This document shows, piece after piece, positions 52,475 to 63,738 of a stretch of 64,000 nt of DNA (positions are counted from its first letter, which is position 1; every line of letters starts with the position of its first letter). The position numbers were made by a program, and so were the translations under genes. The stretch comes from Adiantum capillus-veneris (taxonomy: Eukaryota > Streptophyta > Polypodiopsida > Polypodiales > Pteridaceae). The notes under the pieces are model-generated. The model worked only from the letters and a program-made list of their open reading frames with translations. It was not told the DNA's origin and did no database searches. The stretch covers positions 38,448,537-38,512,536 of the forward strand of contig CM043966.1 in the NCBI GenBank assembly GCA_014529385.2. The letters are read 5' to 3'.

Positions 52475-53607
52475 TGTGAGCGGGATGAAAACACACACAG
52501 CGCCTCTATAACGACCCGGCACACACTCTTGGGAAGATACACACACACACACACACTAGGGGGCACCACTCAGCTTACACAACACACCTGGCCGAGACAG
52601 GAAACACACCTATGGAGTGAGAGGAGAGAGATTATCCACAGAGACACACACACACACACACACCCAAAAAACTCAGCTCAAAAGAGGAGAATTTTTGATG
52701 TTTAGATACAATTGAGCTTGGGCCAACACCAATGGGGCAAATAGCTCACACAATATAGGTAAAATAAGCCAAATACAATCACAAACTAGAGCAGAAACTT
52801 CGCTCATAGGAGAAACTTACACAGAAAAACAGCAGGAAAAGAGTGAGGAATTTGGCAAAATGGACAGCGTCATCGCGTCCGGAACGGCCCAAAACCCCAG
52901 TCTACCATGTCAAAGTGCTCAAATCCGACCTCGGATGAGCAGTTTAGGGCCAAAACAGGCTCCAAAATGGACAAAAACACACCTGCGGCTGTTCCTCCTC
53001 TCTTCTCCACGTTTTTTCTGGTCTTCTCTCTGTTTTTTGAGCTCCCACACTTAGCTTTATTAGTTGGGCACCCTTGGCCTTTTAGATGACCTCAAACGGA
53101 CCCCGAACAGGCCAAAAACTGACCTCGCAGTGCATAGTTGTCACCTTTTTGCATCATCCGCACACCTGGCACTCATCTTTTTTCCAATAATGCATCTCGC
53201 CACCACGTGAAGTGGCCCCAAAAAGTGGTCCTAATGATGACCTTTCTGCGTAACTCTCACAAGAAAACACCCACGTTGTGTCCGTCCTCATCTGCGTGCA
53301 AATATTGACCTCGTTCGCCCTCCTGACGCCACTAGATGCCATCTGACGCACCTGCTGACCTCATGTCTTCGGCCCGCGGATAGCTTCCTCGAGAAGTTTT
53401 ACACGCTATAAACTCCTCATTATTGTAGAAAAACACAGTGGTACTGGTAATAGTGAAAATCGATGCACTATGTACACCCTGTCCTACTTGTACATATGTG
53501 GGCCCCACATAACCACCTGGCTAAGGAAAATGGGCAATACTTTATTTGATGCACCATGCATGTGTATGTACATATGCGCAATCCCTTGCTCCAAAAAACT
53601 CCTGACA
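52475..53607 (-). repeat. 5' LTR of the Tat-like element
   Basis: About 1,133 bp, near-identical to 25850-27002, with TG/CA ends. The primer site lies six bases inside it. Confidence 0.93.
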
Positions 53608-53725
53608 ACACTAGCCATTGTTGGGCTAAAGGAATCTGGGGCACCATGTGCGGGCTATGCTACTAGGGAAATAGGAATATAGGACATGAAAGTGCAAAGA
53701 TTGAATCTTGGGGGGGGGGGGGGGT
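53608..53725 (+). other. Sequence between the gypsy LTR and a poly-G tract
   Basis: 118 bp including a short open segment (GLKESGAPCAGYATREIG) that may be the last bit of the old copia element, then a 14-base poly-G run (53710-53724) positioned like a polypurine tract. Confidence 0.4.
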
Positions 53726-53971
53726 TGAAGTTTGTAATGAGTTTGGTAGAGAGTGAGGAGAGAGAGGGGCAATAATCCCACATGCAATCTATTGGTGAAG
53801 GGCCAAGTATAAAAGAGGCCTATTGCTCTATGAAAAATCATCCACGTTTGTGTTCCTTGAGTGCAATGCTCTATTTATGAATTTGTGATCATCTTGCCCA
53901 TACTCAAGATCATGTTTATGAGCCCAAGCTTCCGTCTTGGGACCTAATTTTCTAACATTATTTTTCCGTAG

Positions 53972-54012
<41 letters not shown>

Positions 54013-54067
54013 ATGCCAAGCACTAGATTGCACCCAGCCTAGCTTAGATTGATCCTTGTTTTTAGCA
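53726..54067 (+). repeat. LTR-like block, probable 3' LTR of the old copia element
   Basis: Starts TGAAGTTTG after the poly-G run and ends GATCCTTGTTTTTAGCA. The end matches the LTR tip before the primer site at 19391-19415. It contains TATAAAAG at about 53809 and a CA tract (53973-54011). About 342 bp with TG/CA ends. Assignment to the old copia element is inference from the shared tip. Confidence 0.5.
53973..54011. repeat. CA microsatellite
   Basis: About 39 bp of CA repeat inside the LTR-like block. Confidence 0.95.
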
Positions 54068-55766
54068 TGTACATGTAACCTGTGAAATATACATCTAGAG
54101 ACTTGTGATTCCATAGAATTGACAAGCCAATTCGGCTATACATACAAGATATAGAGATCAATCCCTAACCCACATATGGCATACATAAACCAAATGCTAC
54201 AAAGCGCTCTCTAAGTGCACAAAAAATTATGTTCCTACATGAACGATTGTATGTGTATGCGTGTGTATGCATGTCAAGTCCGTTCCACCTATGTAACTTC
54301 AAATTCTCTGGGAAAAAGTATGTCACTATCGATGCCAAAACAGACAACAATGGTTGTCATACAGTGTAATGAAACTAGACCAACCCACAATCACATCATC
54401 ATATCTCCCAAACCATGGGGAATTTACAAAAACTTTCTTCTACAAATTTTGATATCTCAAAAAATGGGTTAAATATCATGGAACCTCTCTTCAAAATCAC
54501 ATTTGAAGGAAACAAAAATGAAACCGCGAAATTTTGTTGTTGTTAACTAATGATTTGCAGGCAGTTTGAAACCTCTATCTCAAAATTAATGAGGAATATG
54601 AAAAACCATCCAACTACAAAGTTGTACAACACAAAGCAATTAGTCAAGAGAAGTGAGAATTGGCCTCAAATGAGTTATTTGTGAAGGGAAAAGTGACCTA
54701 ATAAAATGAGCTGAAATTTGTTTTGCAAATATTTTTATACATACATTACCAAATGCTTATGTGAGCCAAATGCACACTCACACCTGCTCCTATACACATG
54801 ATGAACTTAAATGAAGCTCATTGTGTGTATAGAGAAGATCACCTAATGCTTCTCTACTCTAAAATACTCCAAATTTGAGTGAACTCACCTACACCAAGCT
54901 CCAACAATGAGCTCTGAAATGGCCATCTACATGTTGATGCATTAATTCTTGCATGCCACAAAGGGAGAGCTCTCTACAATGAGCTCCTCGCACCAAATCG
55001 AGCTTTTATAACAATTGTTAGTTTTCAATGTGAGAGCATAATTTTGTGTGTGCAATGTGGAAGGAGATGAGAAGAGCGAGATGCTTGGTGGAGTCCAATA
55101 GTGAGCAATGTCTCATTGATTCCTTATTCTATCAATGAGGGAAGAATAGAGTTAGTGTTAGTAGATGGGTTTGTGGTTGTCTGGCAAACCACGTGGCCGT
55201 TACCCTAACATAAATTCCATGCACATAACATAGAGCATAAGTGTCACATGATTGATTGTAAAACTATAAAGAACTAGCACAATAAATGCCACATGAATTG
55301 GTTAGCTATGGTTCATAACCACACTTACTGATACGGAAGACATATATTGTGGGAGTATATGAATGAATAACTCAATCATTAATGAGTCACTATTCATCCA
55401 TAGAGGAAAAAGAAACTTCTAAAAAGATATCCATGTCCAAAGCATAAAAGAAAATGCATATAGGAAAAATTAAATGCCAATCCAATAAGTCTTCTATGCA
55501 GGATCTCATAAGCATCCTTACGAAGAAAATCATAGCTTTAAAGGTGTGTACTTTTGTGCCCTTGTGCTTGCCTTGCATATTGTCATTAGAATCGAGTTGC
55601 AAGAGCGTTCTGCATCATAACAAAAGCATAAAAAAGGCATGCTTATGTGGAGTTAGATCCACCATAGCCGCCTGCCTTGCATGCAACTGCTAAAGATGTA
55701 ACAACAACTATTTTATCCGTATCCTTGTCAGCTCGTAGCCTTGCTTGATTACCATCGCACCTGTGG
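54068..55766. other. Intergenic stretch, no recognised feature
   Basis: AT-rich. Short frames only; nothing with coding character. No terminal repeats noted. Confidence 0.5.
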
Positions 55767-56218
55767 CATTAGGAAAAATTTGGACTCACAAAGGGGCCTT
55801 ATAAGGAGTTTGACTTTTTCTCTCATGTCCAAAATGGGCGTGCGGTAAAATTTTTGCAAATCAACTCTAAACTTGGCGGAGATTTGGCAGTTAGAATCTA
55901 CTCTTCAATCTCTTTCTATTGATATATAGCACGCCACGAGATTCCTCATGTTTTGAAAGATTCTATTTTTTATTCTCTAGATTCTAGATGGAGTTGTCAC
56001 ATCACAAGATAATAAAAAATAGAATCTTTCAAAACATGAGGAATCTCGTGGCATGATATATATCAATAGACAAAGCTTGAAGAGTAGATTCTAACTGTCA
56101 AATCTCCGCCAAGTTCATAGTTGATTTGCAAAAATTTTACCGCATGCCCATTTTGGACATGAGAGAGGAAGTCAAACTCGTTATAAGGCCCCTTTGTGAG
56201 TCCAAATTTTCCCTAATG
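55767..56218. mobile_element. 452-bp foldback element with 208-bp arms
   Basis: Left arm 55767-55974 and right arm 56011-56218 are inverted copies of equal length separated by a 36-bp spacer. The ends are CATTAGGAAAAATTTGG and CCAAATTTTCCCTAATG. Only a few mismatches and small indels per arm are visible (GGCGTGCGG against CCGCATGCCC, for example). No coding. The length and full-arm pairing fit a foldback MITE. Transcribed, it would make a long hairpin RNA. No exact target duplication was found outside the ends. Confidence 0.88.
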
Positions 56219-57408
<1,190 letters not shown>

Positions 57409-59048
57409 CGAGCATGTGGTGACAAAGAACGAAAGAGGACATATGCAATGGGTGCAATCTCCCTCCACGCAAGACTGAGCCACTTCCTTTTGCACGTATT
57501 TAATTCATAGATGAAAAGATAAACACAAAATACATACATTCCACTTTGGTTAAAATTAGGAATCTTCCATAGTCTCTTTCACAACAAGATTATGATTGCT
57601 CTAATAATAAAGAAATACTAGGTGGTCCACGCCATCTGCCAATGCCTCCTGCACCTAGCCACTCACTAATCTATTAACAACAACGCCATTCCATGTGATC
57701 ATAATAATCATATCTATTCTCAATGCACCATCAATAAAACCAAATCTAAATAATCAATATACAAATGTTCATTTCCATCAATTTCTAGGTGGCTTACACC
57801 TCATTTGGAGAAGTCATGTCGGTCCAAAAGTAGCTTACAGGCTTGGAGAGAAGTTTGAAGAGGGGTATCTAACATGTGAACACACCTTGAGGCTATCTCT
57901 TGTGCTTATAGTCATCCTTTGTATCACTCATATCATTCTAGTAATTTAACTCTATTTGTTTTGCATTATCTCTTGTCATTGGGTGTTGCTCTCTCCCTCT
58001 CTCTTAATCTCTATGATTAAGTCCACTAGTCTTGAATGGTAACTTAGCCACCATACCCTACCTCTAATCTAGGTGCTTACTAATCCTGTATTCTAACAAC
58101 TACGCATGTGTGAGGAGAGGGGATAAAATTGGCATTAACACCTTTGTCCCTTTTTCTCTACAAAAGTTGAGACCTCTCGTAGTGATTGCTCACAAAAAAC
58201 CTAATTCTTATCCAATCAAAATACTTGCTTCCCTGGAGATGGCCGCTTTTATCCTTTTTCAATGAGTTCATAAAGACAATACACTAACGTTCTTGATTTA
58301 TTATTTCCAAAAGAAAATAAAAGTTTTTCTTTTTCCATACTCACACTGTGTGAGAGGATGTGTTATATTTTGAAAAAAAAAAGTCTTTTTTGATAAAAAG
58401 TCATATCAGCTTCTTTATAAGGTGCTAACTCATAGGCTAGTATTGAGAAGGTTTAGGTTGGTGTATAGAGACCCACATTCAATTTTTAGAGGCATAAGTT
58501 TAAAAAACTTAGACATTTTGGCATGTATTTTTCAGAAATTAAAAAGTCTTCAGTAATTTCATGTAGTAATACTCATCACCTCTTAAAAAAATGGCATAGT
58601 TTGATCAATGCTAGTTTTTTTAAGGTACTTTTTTTCCCGACCGGTGCTATTTAAGAGGAGGCTTTTATTTCGGCTGGTTTTATGAAATCTAGGATGATAC
58701 AAATACACCATAAGGTCAGTTTGTGTAAGCATTGCTTGTAGTCTTTAAAAAGAAGAAAGTAGGTGACTTGAAGGGAGCAACGCGCTCTATATGGACCCCA
58801 CATGTCCAATACAACAGCAAGAGCGTAGGCCAGTTACAATATATGTGCACGGATTACATTAGTATATTTTGCAGAGCAAGGGGTTGAGCCCATGACCTCG
58901 GGGCCCTCTCATGACCAATTGGACAAACCATTGCTTGTAATCTTCCTCAAGAAGGACTCAAGGGTCTAAGGGTGAAGGAGAGCGGGAGTAGGAATGCTTG
59001 TTGGCATTGCTTGCTTGTAGAGAGTGATATAGGCGTGGTGCCTATCTA
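57409..59048. other. Intergenic stretch, no gene seen
   Basis: AT-rich. The segment 58860-58930 has the phrase GGGTTGAGCCCATGACCTCGG, which faintly recalls a tRNA-type B box of a SINE, but no A box or A-tail pair was found. Confidence 0.45.
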
Positions 59049-59726
59049 TCAAATGTTGTACGCAGTTTTAAGCCTTTTAAAAGCTATTTGAAGATGGTGC
59101 TTTTCAGCTTTCCATGAGGTGATGCTTGTAATGAAAATATTGCTGGCATAAATAAAGCTTTGAGATAGCAGGTGCGCAAACAGACTCGAGTAGAAGGTGT
59201 AGGGAAAGGACCCTGTTTTCATGGGCGACCCCATCTGGCGATCGACAGGAGCCGGGAGCCATGGGGGAGCACATGAAACGAGGGAAAGGACAGTAAATGT
59301 CCTTTCCCGGCCGTCAAAGGCCAGGCGAGAGGGGCAGATTACGAGGAGGAGCAGATTCCACGAGCTAACGTGTAGGAAATCCCGTGGAAGGGGGTCTGTG
59401 CGCTGATAGGCTATGTCGCATTCTCCTTCAAGGACAGATTCTGTGTGTTGAGGTGGTGCTTTGCTAATGGTGTGCAGGCGGTGACAATAGAAGCAAACTT
59501 TCGTGTCAGGTCTCCATTCACAATCCGACTGACGCGTGTTGAATGTATGGCTGAGATCCAACGCCCCGCGAGCCAGGACTTTGACGGAGGAAGTAGCATT
59601 GGAGACACACAAAGTCCCCTCACACACAATGCGATTCCGGCTTTGAACCGTGATGATCACCTTCTTTGCTCCAAATGTGATTCCCCAGTACTGAAAATTT
59701 CTATCGGGTTTAGATTCTAGAAGCAC
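59049..59726 (-). CDS. Hypothetical 225-aa ORF upstream of the LEA_2 gene
   Basis: Unrecognised. Open for 225 codons on the minus strand, longer than expected by chance in this window, in a region with higher GC. The translation is rich in Ser, Cys and His with no domain that I can name, and lacks a good protein-like pattern after residue 120. It runs divergently from the LEA_2 gene, 130 bp from its TATA box. It could be a lone exon or chance. Confidence 0.2.
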   Translation of the reverse strand: MLLESKPDRNFQYWGITFGAKKVIITVQSRNRIVCEGTLCVSNATSSVKVLARGALDLSHTFNTRQSDCEWRPDTKVCFYCHRLHTISKAPPQHTESVLEGECDIAYQRTDPLPRDFLHVSSWNLLLLVICPSRLAFDGRERTFTVLSLVSCAPPWLPAPVDRQMGSPMKTGSFPYTFYSSLFAHLLSQSFIYASNIFITSITSWKAEKHHLQIAFKRLKTAYNI

Positions 59727-59855
59727 ATGAACCCTAAACCCTGAGTTTCAAATGGTGAAGGTGCATTTTCAAGGCTTGTATGTAGGTAGTAGGCTTCAAA
59801 AGACGCGCTTTTCATTTAAAAACTGTGGTGCGCACTGCGCTCACACCAAAGGTCC

Positions 59856-59866
59856 TTTATAAATTA
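59856..59866 (+). promoter_or_regulatory. TATA box of the LEA_2 gene
   Basis: TTTATAAATTA, about 500 bp before the start codon. Transcription would begin near 59890. Confidence 0.5.
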
Positions 59867-59889
59867 CCTACTTTCAATCGTTCCCCACG

Positions 59890-60363
59890 GGCCCACACAC
59901 ACACGCGCACAAAGGGTGACCCGTGTTGCAGGTTGCTTAAGAAAGTCGTCTGTTCTCTCTCTCCTCTCTCTCTTTCTCACAACACACACACACACACACC
60001 CTGGTGTCGCAATACTTGAAAGACCCGTTATCTCTATCTCTCTCTCACGCGCCCCCCCCCCCCCCCCCCCCCCCACACTGCGCGCTCACCACATTCATCA
60101 GAGCTCGGCACTTTTCTCTAAGGAGTCAGGACCCTCTCTCCTCATGCTCGACACGTACGCAGCTCTTCTGTTTACCCAACTTCCCCATTCAAAGCCGCCT
60201 CTACGCTTCTGAGAAACCCTACATTTCTTCATAAGTTGGGCATGGTAAAGAGCAGGATCAGCAGCAGCAGCAGCAGGTAAGAAAGTACCAGGTTTGCTGA
60301 AGCTCTGACGGAATAAATCATCTGTGCGTACCTTTGGCGTTGTCGGATTCTCACACGGTCGCA
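59890..60363 (+). promoter_or_regulatory. Pyrimidine-rich 5' leader of the LEA_2 gene
   Basis: About 470 bp with CT-rich stretches (59949-59975, 60030-60047), a CA tract (59982-59998), a 23-base C run (60052-60074) and a CAG/GCA triplet run (60257-60276). Pyrimidine-rich leaders are common in plant genes. The transcript start and any intron cannot be fixed from sequence alone. Confidence 0.4.
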
Positions 60364-60981
60364 ATGGTTGAGCTCAACAATGTCGAACAGGCCGTGCCAG
60401 CCCCTTTCCACAGAAGGCGACCATGGACATGCTGCTGCTTGATTTTCTTCTTTCTCATTGTCCTTATAGCCATCATCATTGTCATCTTAGCCTTCACTGT
60501 CTTCAAGCCAAAGAAGGCAGAAGTTTCTGTGGAGAAGGTGGAGCTTTTGAACTTCAAATCGTCTCTCGGCGGGGGTCTCATTCCGACTCCTTCCATTAAC
60601 ATAACCCTTGCAGTTGATCTTTCTCTGCACAATCCCAACAAGGCTAGCTTCAAGTACTCAAATAGCACAGCAATGGTATATTACTATGATGATGAGGTTG
60701 CGGTTGTCACAATCCCGGCAGGTGCCATCGGGTCGGATGCGACCAAGACGATGTCGGTGACATTCATCATGCTTGCGGATCAGCTGGTTACTAACTCACA
60801 TCTAGTGAATGACTTCTTGGCAGGATCGCTGCCTTTCACCACAAGGACGAAGATATCGGGCCGAGTGAAGGTTCTCTTCATCAAGCGCCATGTCGACATA
60901 TTATCCCAATGCAGCGTCTCCATTTCAGTTGTCAATGCTTCCATTAGCAACACCGATTGCGAAAACAAGGTCCATTTGTAG
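60364..60981 (+). CDS. LEA_2/NHL-type single-pass membrane protein, 205 aa
   Basis: ATG at 60364 in good context (GCAATGG); the frame opens 30 bases earlier but without an ATG. The N-terminus is polar (MVELNNVEQAVPAPFHRRRP), followed by a Cys-flanked transmembrane segment (residues about 21-47, CCCLIFFFLIVLIAIIIVIL). The rest is an outward domain of the LEA_2 fold. It contains ITLAVDLSLHNPNKASFKY with the family NPN motif, then STAMVYYYDDEVAVVTIPAG, and ends with CSVSISVVNASISNTDC. LEA_2/NDR1-HIN1-like proteins sit at the plasma membrane and act in stress or defence responses. Single exon, as is common for this family. Intact, and the only clear host gene here. Confidence 0.9.
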   Translation: MVELNNVEQAVPAPFHRRRPWTCCCLIFFFLIVLIAIIIVILAFTVFKPKKAEVSVEKVELLNFKSSLGGGLIPTPSINITLAVDLSLHNPNKASFKYSNSTAMVYYYDDEVAVVTIPAGAIGSDATKTMSVTFIMLADQLVTNSHLVNDFLAGSLPFTTRTKISGRVKVLFIKRHVDILSQCSVSISVVNASISNTDCENKVHL

Positions 60982-61329
60982 TTGCTTCTTCTGATATATT
61001 TTCATACCATGTGGCCTTTCATTAGTTTTCCCCCATGTTGGTGAGTTCTGCTCAGATTTCGGCAGTTTCATCTCCTTCATTAAATATGTTGTAAAGAATT
61101 CCTCTCCTGTTGCTGCATGCTATTGTTGTATATTGGTAATTTATGTAATTTTTCTACCATCTTCTGTGCGATTGGCTGAGCGGGCGATGGCAGATGGGGG
61201 ATGTAAGCAGTGCTTGTATTGATTTTTTGTTCTTGAAGAACCTGGAAAGCTTGGACATGGAGAAAGGGGTTAATTGACTATCTTTGAAGGTTGTTAGAGG
61301 AGTTTAGCTCTACATTTGATGATTGTTAC

Positions 61330-61335
61330 AATAAA
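61330..61335 (+). terminator. Candidate poly(A) signal of the LEA_2 gene
   Basis: AATAAA about 350 bp after the stop, in a T-rich context (AATTTCTTTTAAC follows). Weaker A/T-rich alternatives lie near 61080-61150. Confidence 0.4.
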
Positions 61336-62009
61336 TTTCTTTTAACTATTTAGGTTGTCTTACCATCAGATTTGAGAGTTGGAGGTAAATTTCCGGATTT
61401 GTAGGTGATATTACTCTAAACCTAGGTTTTTCTTTTTTGGAGCATTGGATGTATGGCATTGAGATACATGCTGGTTAGGTACACTTCCTATTGATGTAAG
61501 CTCTCATATGTTGATTTTGGCATCTATTATGAGAATAGTAGTTAGCAAGAGCCTTTGTTGCACTTGCCTATGAGTTCTTCCTCTCCACTGAGCTACATTT
61601 TCCAATCCCTTGGCATGTTGACATCTTTAGTCTTCGCCTGGCTCTCATTTGGGATATCCCCTATTGGTGATTTTTTCCTTTTTTGGCATAAAGATGTAGG
61701 TAATAACCATTAGTGTCAAAGTGTGTATCGCAGTATCACCTCACAATATCTTTTTTTTGTCTTGGTTCTCTCTGCTATCTAGAACCTTGTACTTGTCAAA
61801 GTCCCATGTTTGCACTCCCAAGGGTTCACTATATGTAAATCCTCCCTATCGTATGCATTCAAGGCCTTAGCCATCTTCATCTTGCATGGTCTCCATCCCA
61901 CGTGCTAGCAACCGCACACGTAAGGCAAATACATTGGTATGCATTAGTCAAAAAATAGCATGATATTGGAAAATATAACTTCGATATTGATTAGGGACCA
62001 AAAATTGCA
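61336..62009. other. Intergenic stretch with a copy of the 1735-1860 repeat
   Basis: 61360-61450 resembles 1735-1860. Otherwise nothing recognised. Confidence 0.4.
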
Positions 62010-62175
62010 ACAGTGTTGGACCCAGGTTTTTACATGCAAGATCACATCATACCAAAGAGCTCAGCATTCTAAATGGTCCTTAGAATAGGAAGATATGTTT
62101 GAAAGTGTTGGATCAAGGTTCTTACATGCAAGATCGGATCATACCAAAGAGCTCACCATTGTAAATGGTTCTCAT
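62010..62175. repeat. Two direct copies of a ~75-bp unit
   Basis: 62010-62085 and 62105-62175 share GTGTTGGA(C/T)C, TTACATGCAAGATC and ATCATACCAAAGAGCTCA, with 20-25 bp between copies. A local tandem duplication. Confidence 0.7.
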
Positions 62176-62429
62176 ATATACTTTGTGCAATTCGATGGAA
62201 TTGGGTTAGCAACGTAGAATAACTTGTGGTAAATGAAGCTAACCTTGAGTATTATGAAAAGTCTAGAATACATAGAATTCTTGGGAGACAATTTGGGTAT
62301 TTCTTCGGCGCTCTTACCAATGCATGATCTCCTCTGTCAAAGATTATAGGTCTCCTCTTTTCATGTATCATTTGTAAGGGTCTTGTGCTTGCCACACATT
62401 GCAATGAGCAAAGGTTAACATATCCATAT

Positions 62430-62840
62430 GCCAACAGGAAAAACCTTCACTTGCTGAATTCGTTCAAAAGCTGACCCCATCATGGCAAGTGATCTAGTTT
62501 AAAGGAAAAAATGGGTTGCTTGGTGCATTCTTTCTTACACATGCTTGAAGTATATCTTAAATTGCCTGATTTATTTGTTTTGTTTCATCATTAGTCTGTG
62601 GATGATCAATAATACTTAAGCGTAGCATTGTACCAAACGTTTCAAATACATTTGCCAGAAATGAGGATTGAATTTGGATGACCATCAATAACAATGCTAT
62701 TGAGTAGCATGTCGAACTTGTAAACATCCTCCATAGCTACTTGTGCTATCTTTGTTGTTTCTACATGTGACTTGGTATAATAAGCCTACACACATTGTCA
62801 ATTGGTCTAACATAAGCCACATAGAATAATGTCTGCGACT
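62430..62840 (-). pseudogene. Gypsy integrase fragment
   Basis: The minus strand encodes broken integrase pieces. One segment (DGHPNSN... followed by LSIIDHPQT) near 62590-62700 corresponds to the core end of gypsy integrases (usually YHPQTDGQTE). Frameshifts and stops throughout. LTRs not found. Confidence 0.5.
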
Positions 62841-63032
62841 TATGGTGGGAACTGTTAAAGTTATAGCATCTCAAGGGAATAGCCCAATTAATCCCAATAT
62901 TTATTTTGGCTTTAGGTAATTATTTTTACTTATTTGTCAAAGGTGGGGTAGGGCAATTTGCTAAGGTGGGTACATCAACACCACCTTGCCCCCATTGTGC
63001 TATCGTCAATTCCTTGCCAAGGTTGGTTGGTT

Positions 63033-63038
<6 letters not shown>

Positions 63039-63099
<61 letters not shown>
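63039..63099. repeat. CT microsatellite
   Basis: 61 bp of CT repeat, followed at once by a GC-rich block. Confidence 0.95.
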
Positions 63100-63102
<3 letters not shown>

Positions 63103-63346
63103 CCGCTGCACCCCTGCCCTGCTCGCGCACCCCCGTTGCCCCTGCTGCCTTGCTCGTGCAACCCCACAGCCCTACGTTGCAACCTCGCGCCCGCCCCGCT
63201 CTGCACCTGCGGCCCTGCACCCGCTGCCAGCGCTGCACCCACGCGCCCACTGTCCTGCCCTGCTCGCGCGCTCTCGGACTCTCTTCCCTCCTCCCCACGC
63301 CCGCTGCACGCTGCCTTAGCCCCCCTCCCCCCCCCCCCCCCCCCCC
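63100..63346. other. GC-rich low-complexity block ending in a poly-C run
   Basis: Strongly C-rich and imperfectly repetitive (CTGCTCGCGC, CTGCACCC and GCCCTGC variants), with many CpG, then a C run at 63327-63346. The reading frames through it are Pro/Ala/Cys-rich artefacts. It may be the upstream region of the ORF at 63739. Confidence 0.6.
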
Positions 63347-63738
63347 AAACTTTCTACGCGTAGCATGTCTTCCCCCCCTCTCCTACGCGTCGATGATAAT
63401 CTACCCCCCCCTCTTTCCCTTTCACGCGTAGGAAGTTAATTTTAAAAAAAACTTGCCCCCACCACTTTTTAACTTTCGGGCCCCATAGGTCGAGGACTTT
63501 AGCATAACATTTCATTTCATTTCTACCCCCTCCCCCCCCCCCTCTTCACTTTTGTTTTCGAGGCGCGCGCGCACACACACACAACTGAACATATTGAGGG
63601 CACTGGGCAACAACGTCTCGCACTCCGCCACTCGTCGCGATCGCCGCCAATGTGGGTGCACACGTACATCTAGTGCCGCGCCCGTTGCTAGAGTGGGTGC
63701 ACACGCGTATCTAACCCCCTTGCGGACGGCGATCAAAC
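63347..63738 (+). other. Upstream region of the terminal ORF
   Basis: About 390 bp with C-rich patches and three ACGCGT sites (63355, 63383, 63423) unlike those of the palindrome. No TATA box evident. Short direct repeats (GTGGGTGCACACG at about 63652 and 63693). Confidence 0.4.

Larger units (their letters stand above)
25850..53607 (-). mobile_element. Tat-like Ty3/gypsy element split by the giant element
   Basis: LTRs of about 1.15 kb at 25850-27002 and 52475-53607, both starting TGTG(C/A)GCGGGATG and ending CTCCTGACA. The minus-strand primer site TGGCGCCCCCACGG is at 52455-52468. Between them on the minus strand are gag (51408-50164), protease, RT, first RNase H, second RNase H and integrase (to 46370). 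The 19,033-bp giant element is inserted in its 3' untranslated region (27100-46132), so the element itself is about 8.7 kb. The second RNase H places it in the Tat lineage. No clean target duplication was found (CACGC on the left, ACACT on the right). LTR differences are roughly 2-3% by eye. Confidence 0.92.

Noticed and set aside
58860-58930. tRNA-derived SINE
   Set aside because: Only a faint B-box-like phrase; no A box, tail or flanking duplication.
62926-63363. Pro/Ala/Cys-rich frames over the GC-rich block
   Set aside because: Low-complexity C-rich DNA is open in several frames on both strands at once, so no frame is favoured.
63355-63429. Three ACGCGT sites near the end as further palindrome copies
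   Set aside because: Only the six central bases match; the arms differ, and the surrounding DNA is C-rich.
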